From contig JAOANE010000003.1 of the NCBI GenBank assembly GCA_025194985.1, positions 1 through 64,000 of the forward strand: a stretch of 64,000 bases of DNA, in the 5' to 3' direction. The notes beneath the pieces were generated by a model, which saw only the letters and a program-made list of their open reading frames with translations, was not told the origin of the DNA and did not search any database. Below are positions 33,434 through 42,143 of this stretch, piece after piece; positions within the stretch are counted from its first letter, which is position 1, and each line of letters opens with the position of its first letter. Position numbers and translations under genes: made by a program. The DNA comes from Regnicoccus frigidus. GTDB taxonomy: Bacteria; Cyanobacteriota; Cyanobacteriia; PCC-6307; Cyanobiaceae.

Positions 33434-34158
33434 GCCCGACTCGTCAAGCGGAAGTAGCCGTGGCGCAGGGCCGTCACCAGCGGCATCAGCGCATAGGTGA
33501 GCGGGTTGGGGGTCACGATGATCAGGCCCAGATGGCGGCGTGCCTGGGCGATCACCTGGCCGGCCACAAAGTCGGCGCCCATCACGCCGTAGGGATTGAG
33601 GCCGGACCGGAACGGCCCCAGCACCAGGCGGCGGATGCGGCAGGGGTTGGCGCCGCTGTGATCGAGGGCCCGCAGGCTCAGCAGCTGTCCCAGCAGCCGC
33701 TTGCTGATCTCATACAGCGGGCTCACTGCCGGCAGGATCTCCGCTTCTGAGGTGTTCACCCACAGCTCCCGCGCCGGGCTGCCGGCCGGGCGTTCCGGCA
33801 GGGAGAGGAACAGCTCCACCAGCCGCCAGGCGCTGAGCGCGTTCACCTCCAGGCTGCGCTCAACCGCTCCGGCACTGCGGTCACCAAAGCTGTTGACGCC
33901 GTGGTTGATCACCAGAATGTCCACCTGCTCAAGCAACGCGCCGAGGGCCTGCTCCTCCCCGCAGCGCCACTGAACCGAACGCAGGGGGATCGGCGCACCG
34001 GAGCTGCCCGCGATGCTGAGGGGGCTGGTCTGGCTGGTCAGGCCGATCAGCCGTGCTCCCTGGCCATCGAAGCGGCGCAGCAGGGCCTGACCCAGAGAAC
34101 CAGCGGCGCCACTGACCGCCACGGTTCGATCGCGCAGGGGAAGAAGGGGGCGGAACAC
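33430..34158 (-). CDS. Short-chain dehydrogenase/reductase-like protein
   Basis: 242 residues from GTG 34158. TVAVSGAAGSLGQALLRRF is the nucleotide-binding glycine motif, VDILVINHGVNSFGDR corresponds to the NNAG position, and LWVNTSEAEILPAVSPLYEISKRLLGQLL holds S-x11-Y-x3-K. It looks like the SDR half of cyanobacterial proteins that fuse a sterol-desaturase-like and an SDR domain, here alone. ATG 34251 is an alternative start but would occupy the upstream region of the divergent gene. The substrate is unknown. Confidence 0.75.
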   Translation of the reverse strand: MFRPLLPLRDRTVAVSGAAGSLGQALLRRFDGQGARLIGLTSQTSPLSIAGSSGAPIPLRSVQWRCGEEQALGALLEQVDILVINHGVNSFGDRSAGAVERSLEVNALSAWRLVELFLSLPERPAGSPARELWVNTSEAEILPAVSPLYEISKRLLGQLLSLRALDHSGANPCRIRRLVLGPFRSGLNPYGVMGADFVAGQVIAQARRHLGLIIVTPNPLTYALMPLVTALRHGYFRLTSRA

Positions 34159-34253
34159 CGGCAGGGAATCACACGGCCACCCAGTGTCGGTGGCCGGTTG
34201 CCATCGGCTGAGCGGCCCCCACCTAGATTGGGTCTCCCTGGCGCAGATCATTC

Positions 34254-35372
34254 ATGAGCAGCACCCTGCTGATCGGGTCCTGCGATCCCTTCAGCGGCAA
34301 GTCGGCCCTTGTGCTCGGTCTGGCGCGCATGCTCACCCGCCAGGGCGTGCCCGTGCGCTTCGGCAAGCCGCTGGCCACCAGCCTTCGCCTCGGTCGCTCC
34401 GGCCAAGACGATGGCGAGACACGCCTGATCGACGATGACGTTGCCTTCATCGGCAGCATGCTGGGCCTGGCCGCGGCCAATTTGCTGCCGTCCCTGGATC
34501 TGCAGCACCCGGACACCGCCAGCGATCGCCTGCTGGCGGGGTCATTGAGCGCCGGTGATCGTTTCACCCAGCTGCAGCAGCAGCTGCAGGCCTACCCCGA
34601 TGGGATCAACCTGCTGGAAGCCGCCGGCAGCCTCAGTGAAGGCTTGCTTTACGGGCTCAGCCTCTCCCAATTGGCCCAAGGCCTTGAAGCGCCGGTGGTG
34701 CTGGTCCACCTCTGGGCCGACAGCCGCAGCGTGGAGCCCTTGCTGCAGGCCCGCTCCCAGCTTGGTGAGCGGCTGGCCGGGGTCGTGCTCAATGCGGTCA
34801 ACCCTGAGGACGTCGAGGGGATGAACGCCGAGGTGGTGCCAGCGATCGAACGGCTCGGGCTGCCGGTGTTCGGTGTGATGCCGCGCAGTCCGTTGCTGCG
34901 CAGCGTCACGGTCGAGGAACTGGTCGAGCGCCTCGGCGCCCGGGTTCTGTGTTGCCCCGAGCGGCTCGATCTGCTGGTGGAAACCCTCTCGATCGGGGCG
35001 ATGAACGTCAACTCCGCCATGGAGTTCTTCCGCCGTCGCCGCAACATGGCCGTGGTCACCGGCGCTGATCGCACCGACATCCAGCTGGCGGCCTTAGAAG
35101 CGTCCACCCAGTGCCTGATCCTCACCGGTGTCGGTGAACCGATGGCCCAGCTGATCAGCCGGGCGGAGGAACTGGACGTTCCGGTGTTGAAGGTGGAACA
35201 CGACACCCTCACCACCGTGGAGGTGATCGAGCGGGCGTTCGGCCATGTGCGCCTGCATGAGTCCGTCAAGGCCAGCTACGCGATGCGTCTGGTGGAGGAG
35301 CACTGCCGCTTCGAACGCCTGCTCGAGCGCCTGCAGCTGGCGAATGGGCTTGCCCCGCAAGGGCGCTGCTAG
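34254..35372 (+). CDS. Phosphotransacetylase-like protein with DRTGG domain
   Basis: 372 residues. The N-terminal P-loop domain (TLLIGSCDPFSGKSALVLGLARML; then GINLLEAAGSLSEGLLYGLS and VVLVHLWADSRSVEPLL) is a dethiobiotin-synthetase/AAA_26-type fold. The C-terminal domain (ERLDLLVETLSIGAMNVNSAMEFF, NMAVVTGADRTDIQLAAL) is DRTGG. Together they resemble the regulatory N-terminal half of long phosphotransacetylases but lack the transferase domain. It is widely conserved in cyanobacteria. Catalysis is unproven. A small Rossmann-like gene follows 27 bases on. Confidence 0.8.
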   Translation: MSSTLLIGSCDPFSGKSALVLGLARMLTRQGVPVRFGKPLATSLRLGRSGQDDGETRLIDDDVAFIGSMLGLAAANLLPSLDLQHPDTASDRLLAGSLSAGDRFTQLQQQLQAYPDGINLLEAAGSLSEGLLYGLSLSQLAQGLEAPVVLVHLWADSRSVEPLLQARSQLGERLAGVVLNAVNPEDVEGMNAEVVPAIERLGLPVFGVMPRSPLLRSVTVEELVERLGARVLCCPERLDLLVETLSIGAMNVNSAMEFFRRRRNMAVVTGADRTDIQLAALEASTQCLILTGVGEPMAQLISRAEELDVPVLKVEHDTLTTVEVIERAFGHVRLHESVKASYAMRLVEEHCRFERLLERLQLANGLAPQGRC

Positions 35373-35399
35373 TTTCTTGCGGTCGATTGCCTGATCTCG

Positions 35400-35912
35400 G
35401 TGACCCGGTCTCTTGATCTGCCCTCCCTGGACCGGGTTGATACCCTCGCCCAGGAACTGGCCCTGCTTCAGGACACAGGCAAGCGCCGGATCGCCATCCT
35501 CGGCAGTCGCCACGTGCCGGTGGTCTCGATCCACCTGGTCGAGCTGGTGTCGCGATCCCTGGCCCAGGAGGGGCACAACCTGGTCACCTCCGGCTCCCAG
35601 GGCGTGAATGCGGCGGTCATCCGCGGCGTGCTCAGCATCGATCCAGCCCGGCTGACGGTGCTGCTGCCCCAGAGCCTCGATCGCCAGCCAGGCGAATCCC
35701 GCGACCAGCTCGAGCAGGTGCTCCACCTCGTGGAGAAGCCCGAGCACGACGACCTGCCCCTGCCGATGGCCAGCAGCCTCTGCAACCAGGAGATCATCGG
35801 CCGCTCCGACCAGCTGATCTGCTTCGCCTTCCACGACAGCGAAACCCTGCTCTCCAGCTGCCGCACCGCCGAGGACATGGGCAAGGTGGTCAGCCTGATG
35901 TTCTTCGATTGA
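35400..35912 (+). CDS. DprA/Smf-like Rossmann protein (cyanobacterial short form)
   Basis: 170 residues from GTG 35400. RRIAILGSRHVPVVSIHLVELV and GHNLVTSGSQGVNAAVIRGVL form a nucleotide-binding fold like the Rossmann part of DprA and of LOG-type proteins, followed by LTVLLPQSLDRQPGES and a conserved C-terminal DQLICFAFHDSETLLSSC. Annotated elsewhere as DNA recombination-mediator protein A, though only half the length of DprA. A role in transformation is not demonstrated. It probably shares a transcript with the DRTGG protein upstream. Confidence 0.68.
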   Translation: MTRSLDLPSLDRVDTLAQELALLQDTGKRRIAILGSRHVPVVSIHLVELVSRSLAQEGHNLVTSGSQGVNAAVIRGVLSIDPARLTVLLPQSLDRQPGESRDQLEQVLHLVEKPEHDDLPLPMASSLCNQEIIGRSDQLICFAFHDSETLLSSCRTAEDMGKVVSLMFFD

Positions 35913-35923
35913 TCAGCCCCCGA

Positions 35924-36361
35924 TCAGGGATCAGGGGCGGCCAGCACCTCCAGTCGGGTGCCTACCCGGCGCAGCACGACCACCTCATCGCCCGCAGCCA
36001 GGCTGCCGGCCGCTGCCTCAAGCAGTTCGGCCCGCCAGCTCTGGCCCTGCCAGCGCACCCGGCCCTTGCCGAGATGGTTGAAGGCCTGGATCACTTCAGC
36101 CCGTTCGCTGCCGGGGCTGCTGAGTGCGTCGGGCTGGAGGCGACCCCGCAACGACCAGCGGCGCAGAACGCCGTAGCCCGCCAGGAACAGAACCAGGAAT
36201 CCCGCCAGCTGCAATCCGGCGGCCAGGCCCGGCCACAGGGCGGTCAGCGCCGAGAGCAACAGGGCGGCGACAGCGCCGATCAGCAGGCCATCGATGCTGG
36301 GAAAGATCCATTCCAGCAACAACAGGCCACCTCCGGCCACCAGCCAGATCAGGGGGATCAT
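35924..36361 (-). CDS. NfeD-family membrane protein
   Basis: 145 residues. Three helices (IWLVAGGGLLLLEWIFPSI, LLIGAVAALLLSALTALW, LQLAGFLVLFLAGYGVL) precede a C-terminal OB-fold domain (GKGRVRWQGQSWRAELLE, GDEVVVLRRVGTRLEVLA). This is the short NfeD form that partners with SPFH/stomatin proteins in membrane microdomains. The stomatin gene is divergent, 134 bases away, so the pair probably share a regulatory region. Confidence 0.88.
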   Translation of the reverse strand: MIPLIWLVAGGGLLLLEWIFPSIDGLLIGAVAALLLSALTALWPGLAAGLQLAGFLVLFLAGYGVLRRWSLRGRLQPDALSSPGSERAEVIQAFNHLGKGRVRWQGQSWRAELLEAAAGSLAAGDEVVVLRRVGTRLEVLAAPDP

Positions 36362-36495
36362 CAGGGCAGGGGCCTCATCGAAACAGGGCGGCGAAATCCA
36401 GTCTGGAGGAACTGCCTGCTCGGGGCGAGAACGCGCCGTCCCTAGCCTGGTTCGGCTCCTCGATTGAGGGGAGTTGTCCTGCGCACTGGCACCCC

Positions 36496-37371
36496 ATGGA
36501 AGGTCTGCTTTCGATTCCCGCCCTGCTGGTGATCGCCGTCCTCGGTGCCAGCGGCGTCAAGGTGACCAGCGGCGGCCGCTCGCTGCTGGTGGAGCGGCTG
36601 GGCCGCTACGACCGCCAGCTGCAGCCTGGCCTCTCGTTCGTGCTGCCGGGCCTGGAGCGGGTGGTCAGCAACCAGTCGCTGAAGGAACGGGTGCTCGACA
36701 TCGCCCCCCAGAAGTGCATCACCCGCGACAACGTCTCGATCACGGTGGATGCGGTGGTGTATTGGCAGTTGCTGGAGCATGCCAAGGCCCACTACGCCGT
36801 CGATGATCTGCAGGCGGCGATGGTGAATCTGGTGCTCACCCAGATCCGGGCCGAGATGGGCAAGCTCGACCTCGACCAGACCTTCACCACCCGCCAGGAC
36901 GTCAACGAGATGCTGCTGCGCGAACTCGACCAGGCCACCGATCCCTGGGGGGTCAAGGTGACCCGGGTGGAGCTGCGCGACATCATGCCCTCGCCTGGCG
37001 TTCAGCAGGCGATGGAGATGCAGATGAGCGCCGAGCGCGAGAAGCGGGCGGCGGTGCTGCGCTCTGAAGGGCTGCGGGAGGCCGAGGTGAATGCCGCCAA
37101 AGGCCGGGCCGAGGCGGTGCTGCTCGATGCCGAAGCCCAGGCCAAGCAGCAGGAGATGCTGGCCAAGGCCCGGGCCCTGGCGGCCGGCGAACTGGCCCGT
37201 CTGATCGATTCGAGCCCGTCAGGCTCCGAAGCCCTGCGCTTGTTGCTGGCCCGCGACTGGATCACCATGGGAGAAGAGCTCAGCAACGCCAAAGGCGGCA
37301 GCGTGCTGATGGTGGATCCCCAGAGCCCGGCCTCGCTGCTCACCGCCCTGCGCGGACTGCAGCAGGGGTGA
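36496..37371 (+). CDS. SPFH/stomatin-family membrane protein (QmcA-like)
   Basis: 291 residues from ATG 36496. One N-terminal helix (LLSIPALLVIAVLGASGV) is followed by the SPFH core: SLLVERLGRYDRQLQPGLSF, CITRDNVSITVDAVVYWQLL, and RAEMGKLDLDQTFTTRQDVN. The C-terminal part is a long alanine/glutamate coiled coil (REAEVNAAKGRAEAVLLDAEA) ending with a small conserved segment. It should oligomerise into membrane cages with NfeD. The frame is open far upstream, but ATG 36496 begins at the family's usual N-terminus. Confidence 0.88.
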   Translation: MEGLLSIPALLVIAVLGASGVKVTSGGRSLLVERLGRYDRQLQPGLSFVLPGLERVVSNQSLKERVLDIAPQKCITRDNVSITVDAVVYWQLLEHAKAHYAVDDLQAAMVNLVLTQIRAEMGKLDLDQTFTTRQDVNEMLLRELDQATDPWGVKVTRVELRDIMPSPGVQQAMEMQMSAEREKRAAVLRSEGLREAEVNAAKGRAEAVLLDAEAQAKQQEMLAKARALAAGELARLIDSSPSGSEALRLLLARDWITMGEELSNAKGGSVLMVDPQSPASLLTALRGLQQG

Positions 37372-37406
37372 GCGGCCAGCACCAGGCCCGCCAGGCTTCA
37401 GCAGCT

Positions 37407-37856
37407 TCAGCCCGCCACCACCGCTTTCAGCCCCTCGCCGTAGAGCACGGCGCTGCAGAGCAGACCGACCAGCCAGCAGAGCCCGCGCAGGGGCGGCACA
37501 TTGCCCACATAGGCGCCGATGTAGGCGACACGCAGCAGCGGATGCAGCCAGGCCGCCGCAATCGCCAGCGGGGCATCGACGCCGGCCAGCAGCGCCAGCA
37601 GGCAGGCCGGCGCATGCAGGCTGAACGACTCGAAGCAGTTCTGATGGGCCCAGCTGGCCCGCTTGCCCCAGGCCGGCAGCCGCTCGAACATCGCCCGCGG
37701 GGCAGCCAGATCGGCGGGGGTGAAATCGGCCTTGGCGCGGCCCATGCCGAGCGGAACCAGGCTGAAGACCACCACGGCGCCAGCGAGCAGCAACGACCAG
37801 GCCGGAGCTGCCGCCGGGCTGCCCAAGGAGACAGTGGCGAAAAGGGTCGCGAACAT
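37407..37856 (-). CDS. MAPEG-family membrane protein
   Basis: 149 residues with four helices. WSLLLAGAVVVFSLVPLGMG is the first, followed by RAMFERLPAWGKRASWAHQNCFESF, where the R-x-x-x-A-x-x-N-x-x-E element binds glutathione in eukaryotic relatives. CLLALLAGVDAPLAIAAAW and VAYIGAYVGNVPPLRGLCWL complete it. The bacterial members' substrate is unknown. It converges with the stomatin gene and lies divergent to yajQ. Confidence 0.82.
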   Translation of the reverse strand: MFATLFATVSLGSPAAAPAWSLLLAGAVVVFSLVPLGMGRAKADFTPADLAAPRAMFERLPAWGKRASWAHQNCFESFSLHAPACLLALLAGVDAPLAIAAAWLHPLLRVAYIGAYVGNVPPLRGLCWLVGLLCSAVLYGEGLKAVVAG

Positions 37857-37921
37857 GGCGGCTGCGGAGGGTCGGAGGCCTCTTTCTAAGCTGGGCGCCC
37901 CCCTCGCCGCGCTCCCTTGCC

Positions 37922-38413
37922 ATGGCCGACAGCTACTCCTTTGACGTGGTTTCGGATTTCGATCGGCAGGAGCTGGTGAACGCCATTGATCAGGCGCGCC
38001 GCGAAGTGGGCCAGCGCTACGACCTCAAGGATTCCAAAACCGAGATCGAGCTGGAGGAAGCCAGCCTGACGATCACCACCGCCAGCGACATGACCCTGGA
38101 GGCCGTCACCGACGTGCTGCGCCAGAAGGCCACCAAACGGGAGCTGTCCTTGAAGATCTTCGATTTTCAAACCGCCGAGCCGGTGGGCGGCAACCGCGTC
38201 CAGCAGGTGGTGAAGCTGCGCAAGGGCCTCAGCCAGGAGCTGGCCAAGAAGCTCTCGAAAACCGTGCGCGACCAGATCAAGAAGGTGACCGTGGCCATCC
38301 AGGGCGAGAGCCTGCGGGTCACCGGCAAAAACAAGGACGACCTGCAGCAGGTGATCCAGCTGCTGCGCGCCGAGGACCTGGAGCTGCCGCTGCAGTTCGA
38401 GAACTATCGCTGA
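37922..38413 (+). CDS. YajQ-family nucleotide-binding protein
   Basis: 163 residues: MADSYSFDVVSDFDRQELVN, then RYDLKDSKTEIEL, DVLRQKATKREL, LRKGLSQELAKKLSKTVRDQIKK and KDDLQQVIQLLRAEDLELPLQFENYR-type ending (split: KDDLQQVIQLL, LELPLQFENYR). The length is standard. Relatives bind nucleotides, and one binds cyclic di-GMP; the physiological role here is unknown. The gene is isolated, ending 19 bases before the large oxoprolinase gene. Confidence 0.93.
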   Translation: MADSYSFDVVSDFDRQELVNAIDQARREVGQRYDLKDSKTEIELEEASLTITTASDMTLEAVTDVLRQKATKRELSLKIFDFQTAEPVGGNRVQQVVKLRKGLSQELAKKLSKTVRDQIKKVTVAIQGESLRVTGKNKDDLQQVIQLLRAEDLELPLQFENYR

Positions 38414-38432
38414 AGCCAGCTCCCTGAAAGCT

Positions 38433-41400
38433 GTGTGCTCCGGTTCCGGCTGGCAGTTCTGGATCGACCGGGGCGGCACCTTCACCGATCTGGTCGGTCG
38501 CGCCCCCAGCGGCGAGCTGGTGGTGCGCAAGGTGCTCTCCGAGCAACCCGGGCAGCCGGGAGATCCCGCCGTGGCCGCCATGCGCACGCTGCTGGGGGTG
38601 GGCGCTGGCCTGCCGCTGCCGCCAGGGGCGGTGGAGGAGGTGCGGCTGGGCACCACGGTGGCCACCAACGCCCTGCTGGAGGGCCAGGGCGCCCCGACGC
38701 TGCTGCTGATCACGCGCGGATTCGCCGATGCGCTCTGGATCGGCGATCAGCACCGCCCCGATCTGTTTGCCCTTGGCATCGAGCGTCCGGCTCCCCTGTA
38801 TCGGCAGGTGCTGGAGGTGGAGGGGCGGCTGGCGGCCGATGGCCAGGAACTGGCCCCCTTGCGGCTCGATGCCGAGCTGGAGGAGGCGATCAGCCAGGCC
38901 CGGACCGGCGGAATCAGCAGCTGCGCCGTTGCCCTGCTGCACAGCTGCCGCCATCCCCGCCAGGAGCGGCAGCTGGGCGACTGGCTGCAGCGCTTCGACT
39001 TCCACCAGGTGGTGCTCTCCCACCGGGTGGGCCTGCGCCCCCGCCTGCTGCCCCGCGCCCAGACCTCCGTCGTCGAGGCCTGCGTCGCCCCGGTGCTGGC
39101 GGCCTATCTGGAGCGGCTGCAACGCGAGCTGGGGCCGCATTGCCGCCTGCGGGTGATGCAGTCGAGCGGGGGATTGATCGCCCCGGAACTGCTCTGCGCC
39201 AAGGACACGATCCTCTCCGGCCCCGCCGGTGGCCTGGTGGCCGCCGTCAAGCTGGCGGGCGGGTCCACGCCGATCGTCGGTTTCGACATGGGCGGCACCT
39301 CCACCGATGTGTTCCATGCCGAGGCCGCCGGGCCGGGAAGTGGAAATGGACGTGGCGATGGCGTTTGCAGAGGAAGTGGCTTGGAGCGGCTGGAGGAGAC
39401 GGAGATCGCCGGTCTCCGCCTGCAGGCGGAACGACTGCCGATCCACACCGTGGCGGCCGGGGGTGGCTCGCGGCTCCACTTCGATGGCCAGCGATTGCAG
39501 GTGGGGCCGGCCTCGGCCGGGGCCGATCCAGGCCCGGCTTGCTACCGCCGCGGCGGGCCGCTCACCATCACCGACGCCAACCTGTTGCTGGGCCGCCTGC
39601 AGCCGGCGGCCTTTCCGGCGGTGTTCGGCCCCGGCGGAGATCAGGGGCCCGATCCGGAGCTGGTGAGCCAGCTGTTCGAGGAGCTGGCCGAGCGGGTCGC
39701 CCTGGCGACGGGACGGGCGAGCACGCCTGAAGCCCTGGCCGAAGGAGCCCTGGCGATCGCCAACGACCGGATGGCCGAAGCGATCAGGCGGATTTCGATC
39801 CAGCGCGGCCATGACATCCGCGGTGCCACCTTGGTTTGCTACGGCGGCGCCGGCGGCCAGCACGCCTGCGCCCTCGCCGAGCGGCTGGGCATCCGTCGGC
39901 TGCTGCTCCATCCCCTGGCCGGAGTGCTCTCGGCCTATGGCATCGGCCTGGCCGACCAGCGGCTGCTGCGCGAGGAGGTGGTGCGTGAACCCCTCGATGC
40001 GGCGCTGGTGGCACGGCTGCGGCAGCGGGCCGCCGCGCTGGTTGAAGCGAATCCCGCCCCCAGGGCCGAGTTCAGTGTTGGGGTGCGGCTCGCCGCCAGT
40101 GAGCTGACCCTGCCGTTGCCCCTGGCTGCGGCGCCGGCCCTGCGCGAGGCGTTCGAGCGGGCCCATCGCCAGCGCTTCGGCCATGGCCCCGAGGGCGACG
40201 GGCCAGAAGGTCCGGATCTGGTGGTGGAGTGGCTGCTGGTGGAGCTGGTGGACCCGGGCCCCGAACCGGAAGCTGTCTGCCCACCTCCATCCGCCTCGCC
40301 GCAAGGGGGCAAGGACCAACCCATCCGGCTCTACTGGGGAGGCGAGTGGCACGACGTTCCCCTGCACCGTCGCGAGGATCTGCCGCCGGCAGCGCGGCTG
40401 AGCGGGCCGGCGCTGGTGGTGGAGGCCAACGGCAGCCTGGTGCTCGCCCCTGGCTGGAGGGCGGAACTGCAGGCCGGCGAGATCCTGCTGCTGACCCACA
40501 CCGAAGCGCCTGGCGATGCACACGCCCATCGGGGCTCCGAGGCCGTCGATCCGGTCAGCCTGGAGCTGTTCAACCATCGCTTCAGCGCGGTGGCCGAGCA
40601 GATGGGCGTACGGCTGCAGCAGAGCGCCCGCTCGGTGAACATCCGCGAGCGTCTCGATTTCTCCTGCGCTGTCTTTGACGGGGCCGGCGAGCTGGTGGCC
40701 AATGCACCACACATCCCCGTGCATCTGGGCTCGATGGGGGCCAGCGTCGCCGGCCTGCTGGCGGCGGTGCGCCGCGGCGACCATCCAGCGCTGCGGCCCG
40801 GCGATGGGATCGTCTCCAACCACCCCGCCCACGGCGGTACCCACCTGCCCGATCTCACCGTGATCACACCGGTGTTCACAGGCGGGACTGGCAATGGCAA
40901 TGGCAATAGCAACGGCAACGAGCAGCCCTTTCCACTCCCTGATTTCTTCCTGGCCTCTCGCGGCCACCACGCCGATGTGGGCGGGATCACCCCAGGTTCG
41001 ATGCCCCCCTTCAGCCAAACGCTTGAGCAGGAGGGGCTGCTGCTCGACAATGTGCCGCTGTTGCGCCAGGGCAAACTCCTGGCCGATGACTGGCGGCGGC
41101 GGCTGGCGGCTGGCCCCTGGCCAGTGCGCAATCCCGAGCAGCTCCTGGCCGACCTGCAGGCCCAGGTGGCCGCCAACCAGCTGGGCGCCGGGCTGCTGCA
41201 AGCCCTGGCTGAGCGCGAGGGGCTGGGGGTGGTGCGGGCCTACATGGCCCACGTTCAGGACAACGGCGCCGAGGCGGTACGGCAGGTGATCGATCGCCTC
41301 ACTTCGGGTCAGTTCCGCCTGCCCCTCGATGGCGGCCTGATGATTGAGGTGGCGGTGCGCATCGATCGCCGCGGCCGCCGGGCCGTGATCGACTTCAGCG

Positions 41401-42143
41401 GCACATCCGGCCAGGATGGCGGAAACCGCAACGCGCCCCTGGCGATCACCCAGGCAGTGGTGCTCTACGTGTTTCGCTGCCTGGTGGGGAAAGAGGTGCC
41501 ACTCAACGCCGGCTGCTACAGGCCGCTGCAGCTGATCGTGCCGCCCGGCTCCCTGCTGCACCCGGGGCCAGAGGCCGCGGTGGTGGCCGGCAACGTCGAA
41601 ACCTCCCAGGCGATCGCCAACGCCCTGTTTGGAGCGCTCGGCGTGATGGCCGCGGCCCAGGGCACGATGAACAACCTCAGCTTCGGCGACAGCCGCCACC
41701 AGTACTACGAGACGATCTGCGGTGGTTGCGGCGCCGGCCGCCAGCTGGATGGAGTGGGGTTTGCCGGCGCCTCGGCCGTGCAGAGCCACATGACCAACTC
41801 TCGCCTCACCGATCCCGAAATCCTTGAGGAACGCTTTCCGGTGCGCCTGGAATCGTTCGCCCTGCGGCGGGGCAGCGGTGGCAGCGGCCGTTGGCCCGGT
41901 GGCGACGGGGTGGTGCGGGAGATCCGCTTTCTCGAGCCGATGACCGCTGCGATCCTCTCCGGATCGCGCCAGGTGGCGCCCTTCGGCCTCGCCGGCGGTG
42001 GTCCTGGCCAGCCGGGCCGCAACCGCTGGATCGGCGCCGATGGCCGCGAGCAGGAGCTGGGTGGCAGCATTGAGCTGGCCGTGGAGGCCGGCGACAGACT
42101 GATCATCGAAACTCCCGGTGGCGGTGGCTATGGCAAGGCCTGA
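38433..42143 (+). CDS. 5-oxoprolinase / hydantoinase A-B fusion protein
   Basis: 1236 residues. The N-terminal HyuA half begins WQFWIDRGGTFTDLVGR and has VRLGTTVATNALLEG, RVMQSSGGLIAP and IVGFDMGGTSTDVFHAE (ATP-binding). The HyuB half starts DPVSLELFNHRFSAVAEQMG and has SNHPAHGGTHLPDLTVI, ASRGHHADVGGITPGSMPP and AGNVETSQAIANAL. It should open 5-oxoproline to glutamate with ATP. Two glycine/asparagine-rich insertions (about residues 302-318 and 818-828) are unusual. It overlaps gamma-glutamyltransferase by 14 bases, consistent with a gamma-glutamyl salvage pathway. Start GTG 38433. Confidence 0.92.
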   Translation: MCSGSGWQFWIDRGGTFTDLVGRAPSGELVVRKVLSEQPGQPGDPAVAAMRTLLGVGAGLPLPPGAVEEVRLGTTVATNALLEGQGAPTLLLITRGFADALWIGDQHRPDLFALGIERPAPLYRQVLEVEGRLAADGQELAPLRLDAELEEAISQARTGGISSCAVALLHSCRHPRQERQLGDWLQRFDFHQVVLSHRVGLRPRLLPRAQTSVVEACVAPVLAAYLERLQRELGPHCRLRVMQSSGGLIAPELLCAKDTILSGPAGGLVAAVKLAGGSTPIVGFDMGGTSTDVFHAEAAGPGSGNGRGDGVCRGSGLERLEETEIAGLRLQAERLPIHTVAAGGGSRLHFDGQRLQVGPASAGADPGPACYRRGGPLTITDANLLLGRLQPAAFPAVFGPGGDQGPDPELVSQLFEELAERVALATGRASTPEALAEGALAIANDRMAEAIRRISIQRGHDIRGATLVCYGGAGGQHACALAERLGIRRLLLHPLAGVLSAYGIGLADQRLLREEVVREPLDAALVARLRQRAAALVEANPAPRAEFSVGVRLAASELTLPLPLAAAPALREAFERAHRQRFGHGPEGDGPEGPDLVVEWLLVELVDPGPEPEAVCPPPSASPQGGKDQPIRLYWGGEWHDVPLHRREDLPPAARLSGPALVVEANGSLVLAPGWRAELQAGEILLLTHTEAPGDAHAHRGSEAVDPVSLELFNHRFSAVAEQMGVRLQQSARSVNIRERLDFSCAVFDGAGELVANAPHIPVHLGSMGASVAGLLAAVRRGDHPALRPGDGIVSNHPAHGGTHLPDLTVITPVFTGGTGNGNGNSNGNEQPFPLPDFFLASRGHHADVGGITPGSMPPFSQTLEQEGLLLDNVPLLRQGKLLADDWRRRLAAGPWPVRNPEQLLADLQAQVAANQLGAGLLQALAEREGLGVVRAYMAHVQDNGAEAVRQVIDRLTSGQFRLPLDGGLMIEVAVRIDRRGRRAVIDFSGTSGQDGGNRNAPLAITQAVVLYVFRCLVGKEVPLNAGCYRPLQLIVPPGSLLHPGPEAAVVAGNVETSQAIANALFGALGVMAAAQGTMNNLSFGDSRHQYYETICGGCGAGRQLDGVGFAGASAVQSHMTNSRLTDPEILEERFPVRLESFALRRGSGGSGRWPGGDGVVREIRFLEPMTAAILSGSRQVAPFGLAGGGPGQPGRNRWIGADGREQELGGSIELAVEAGDRLIIETPGGGGYGKA
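40890..40919. repeat. Six-base tandem repeat inside the oxoprolinase gene
   Basis: Five degenerate GGCAAT/GGCAAC units encode GNGNGNSNGN just after a TPVFTGGT strand and before the conserved EQPFPLPDFFLASRGHH. Units are in frame, so unit-number changes would alter only the loop length. It looks like a slippage-prone surface loop. Confidence 0.7.
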
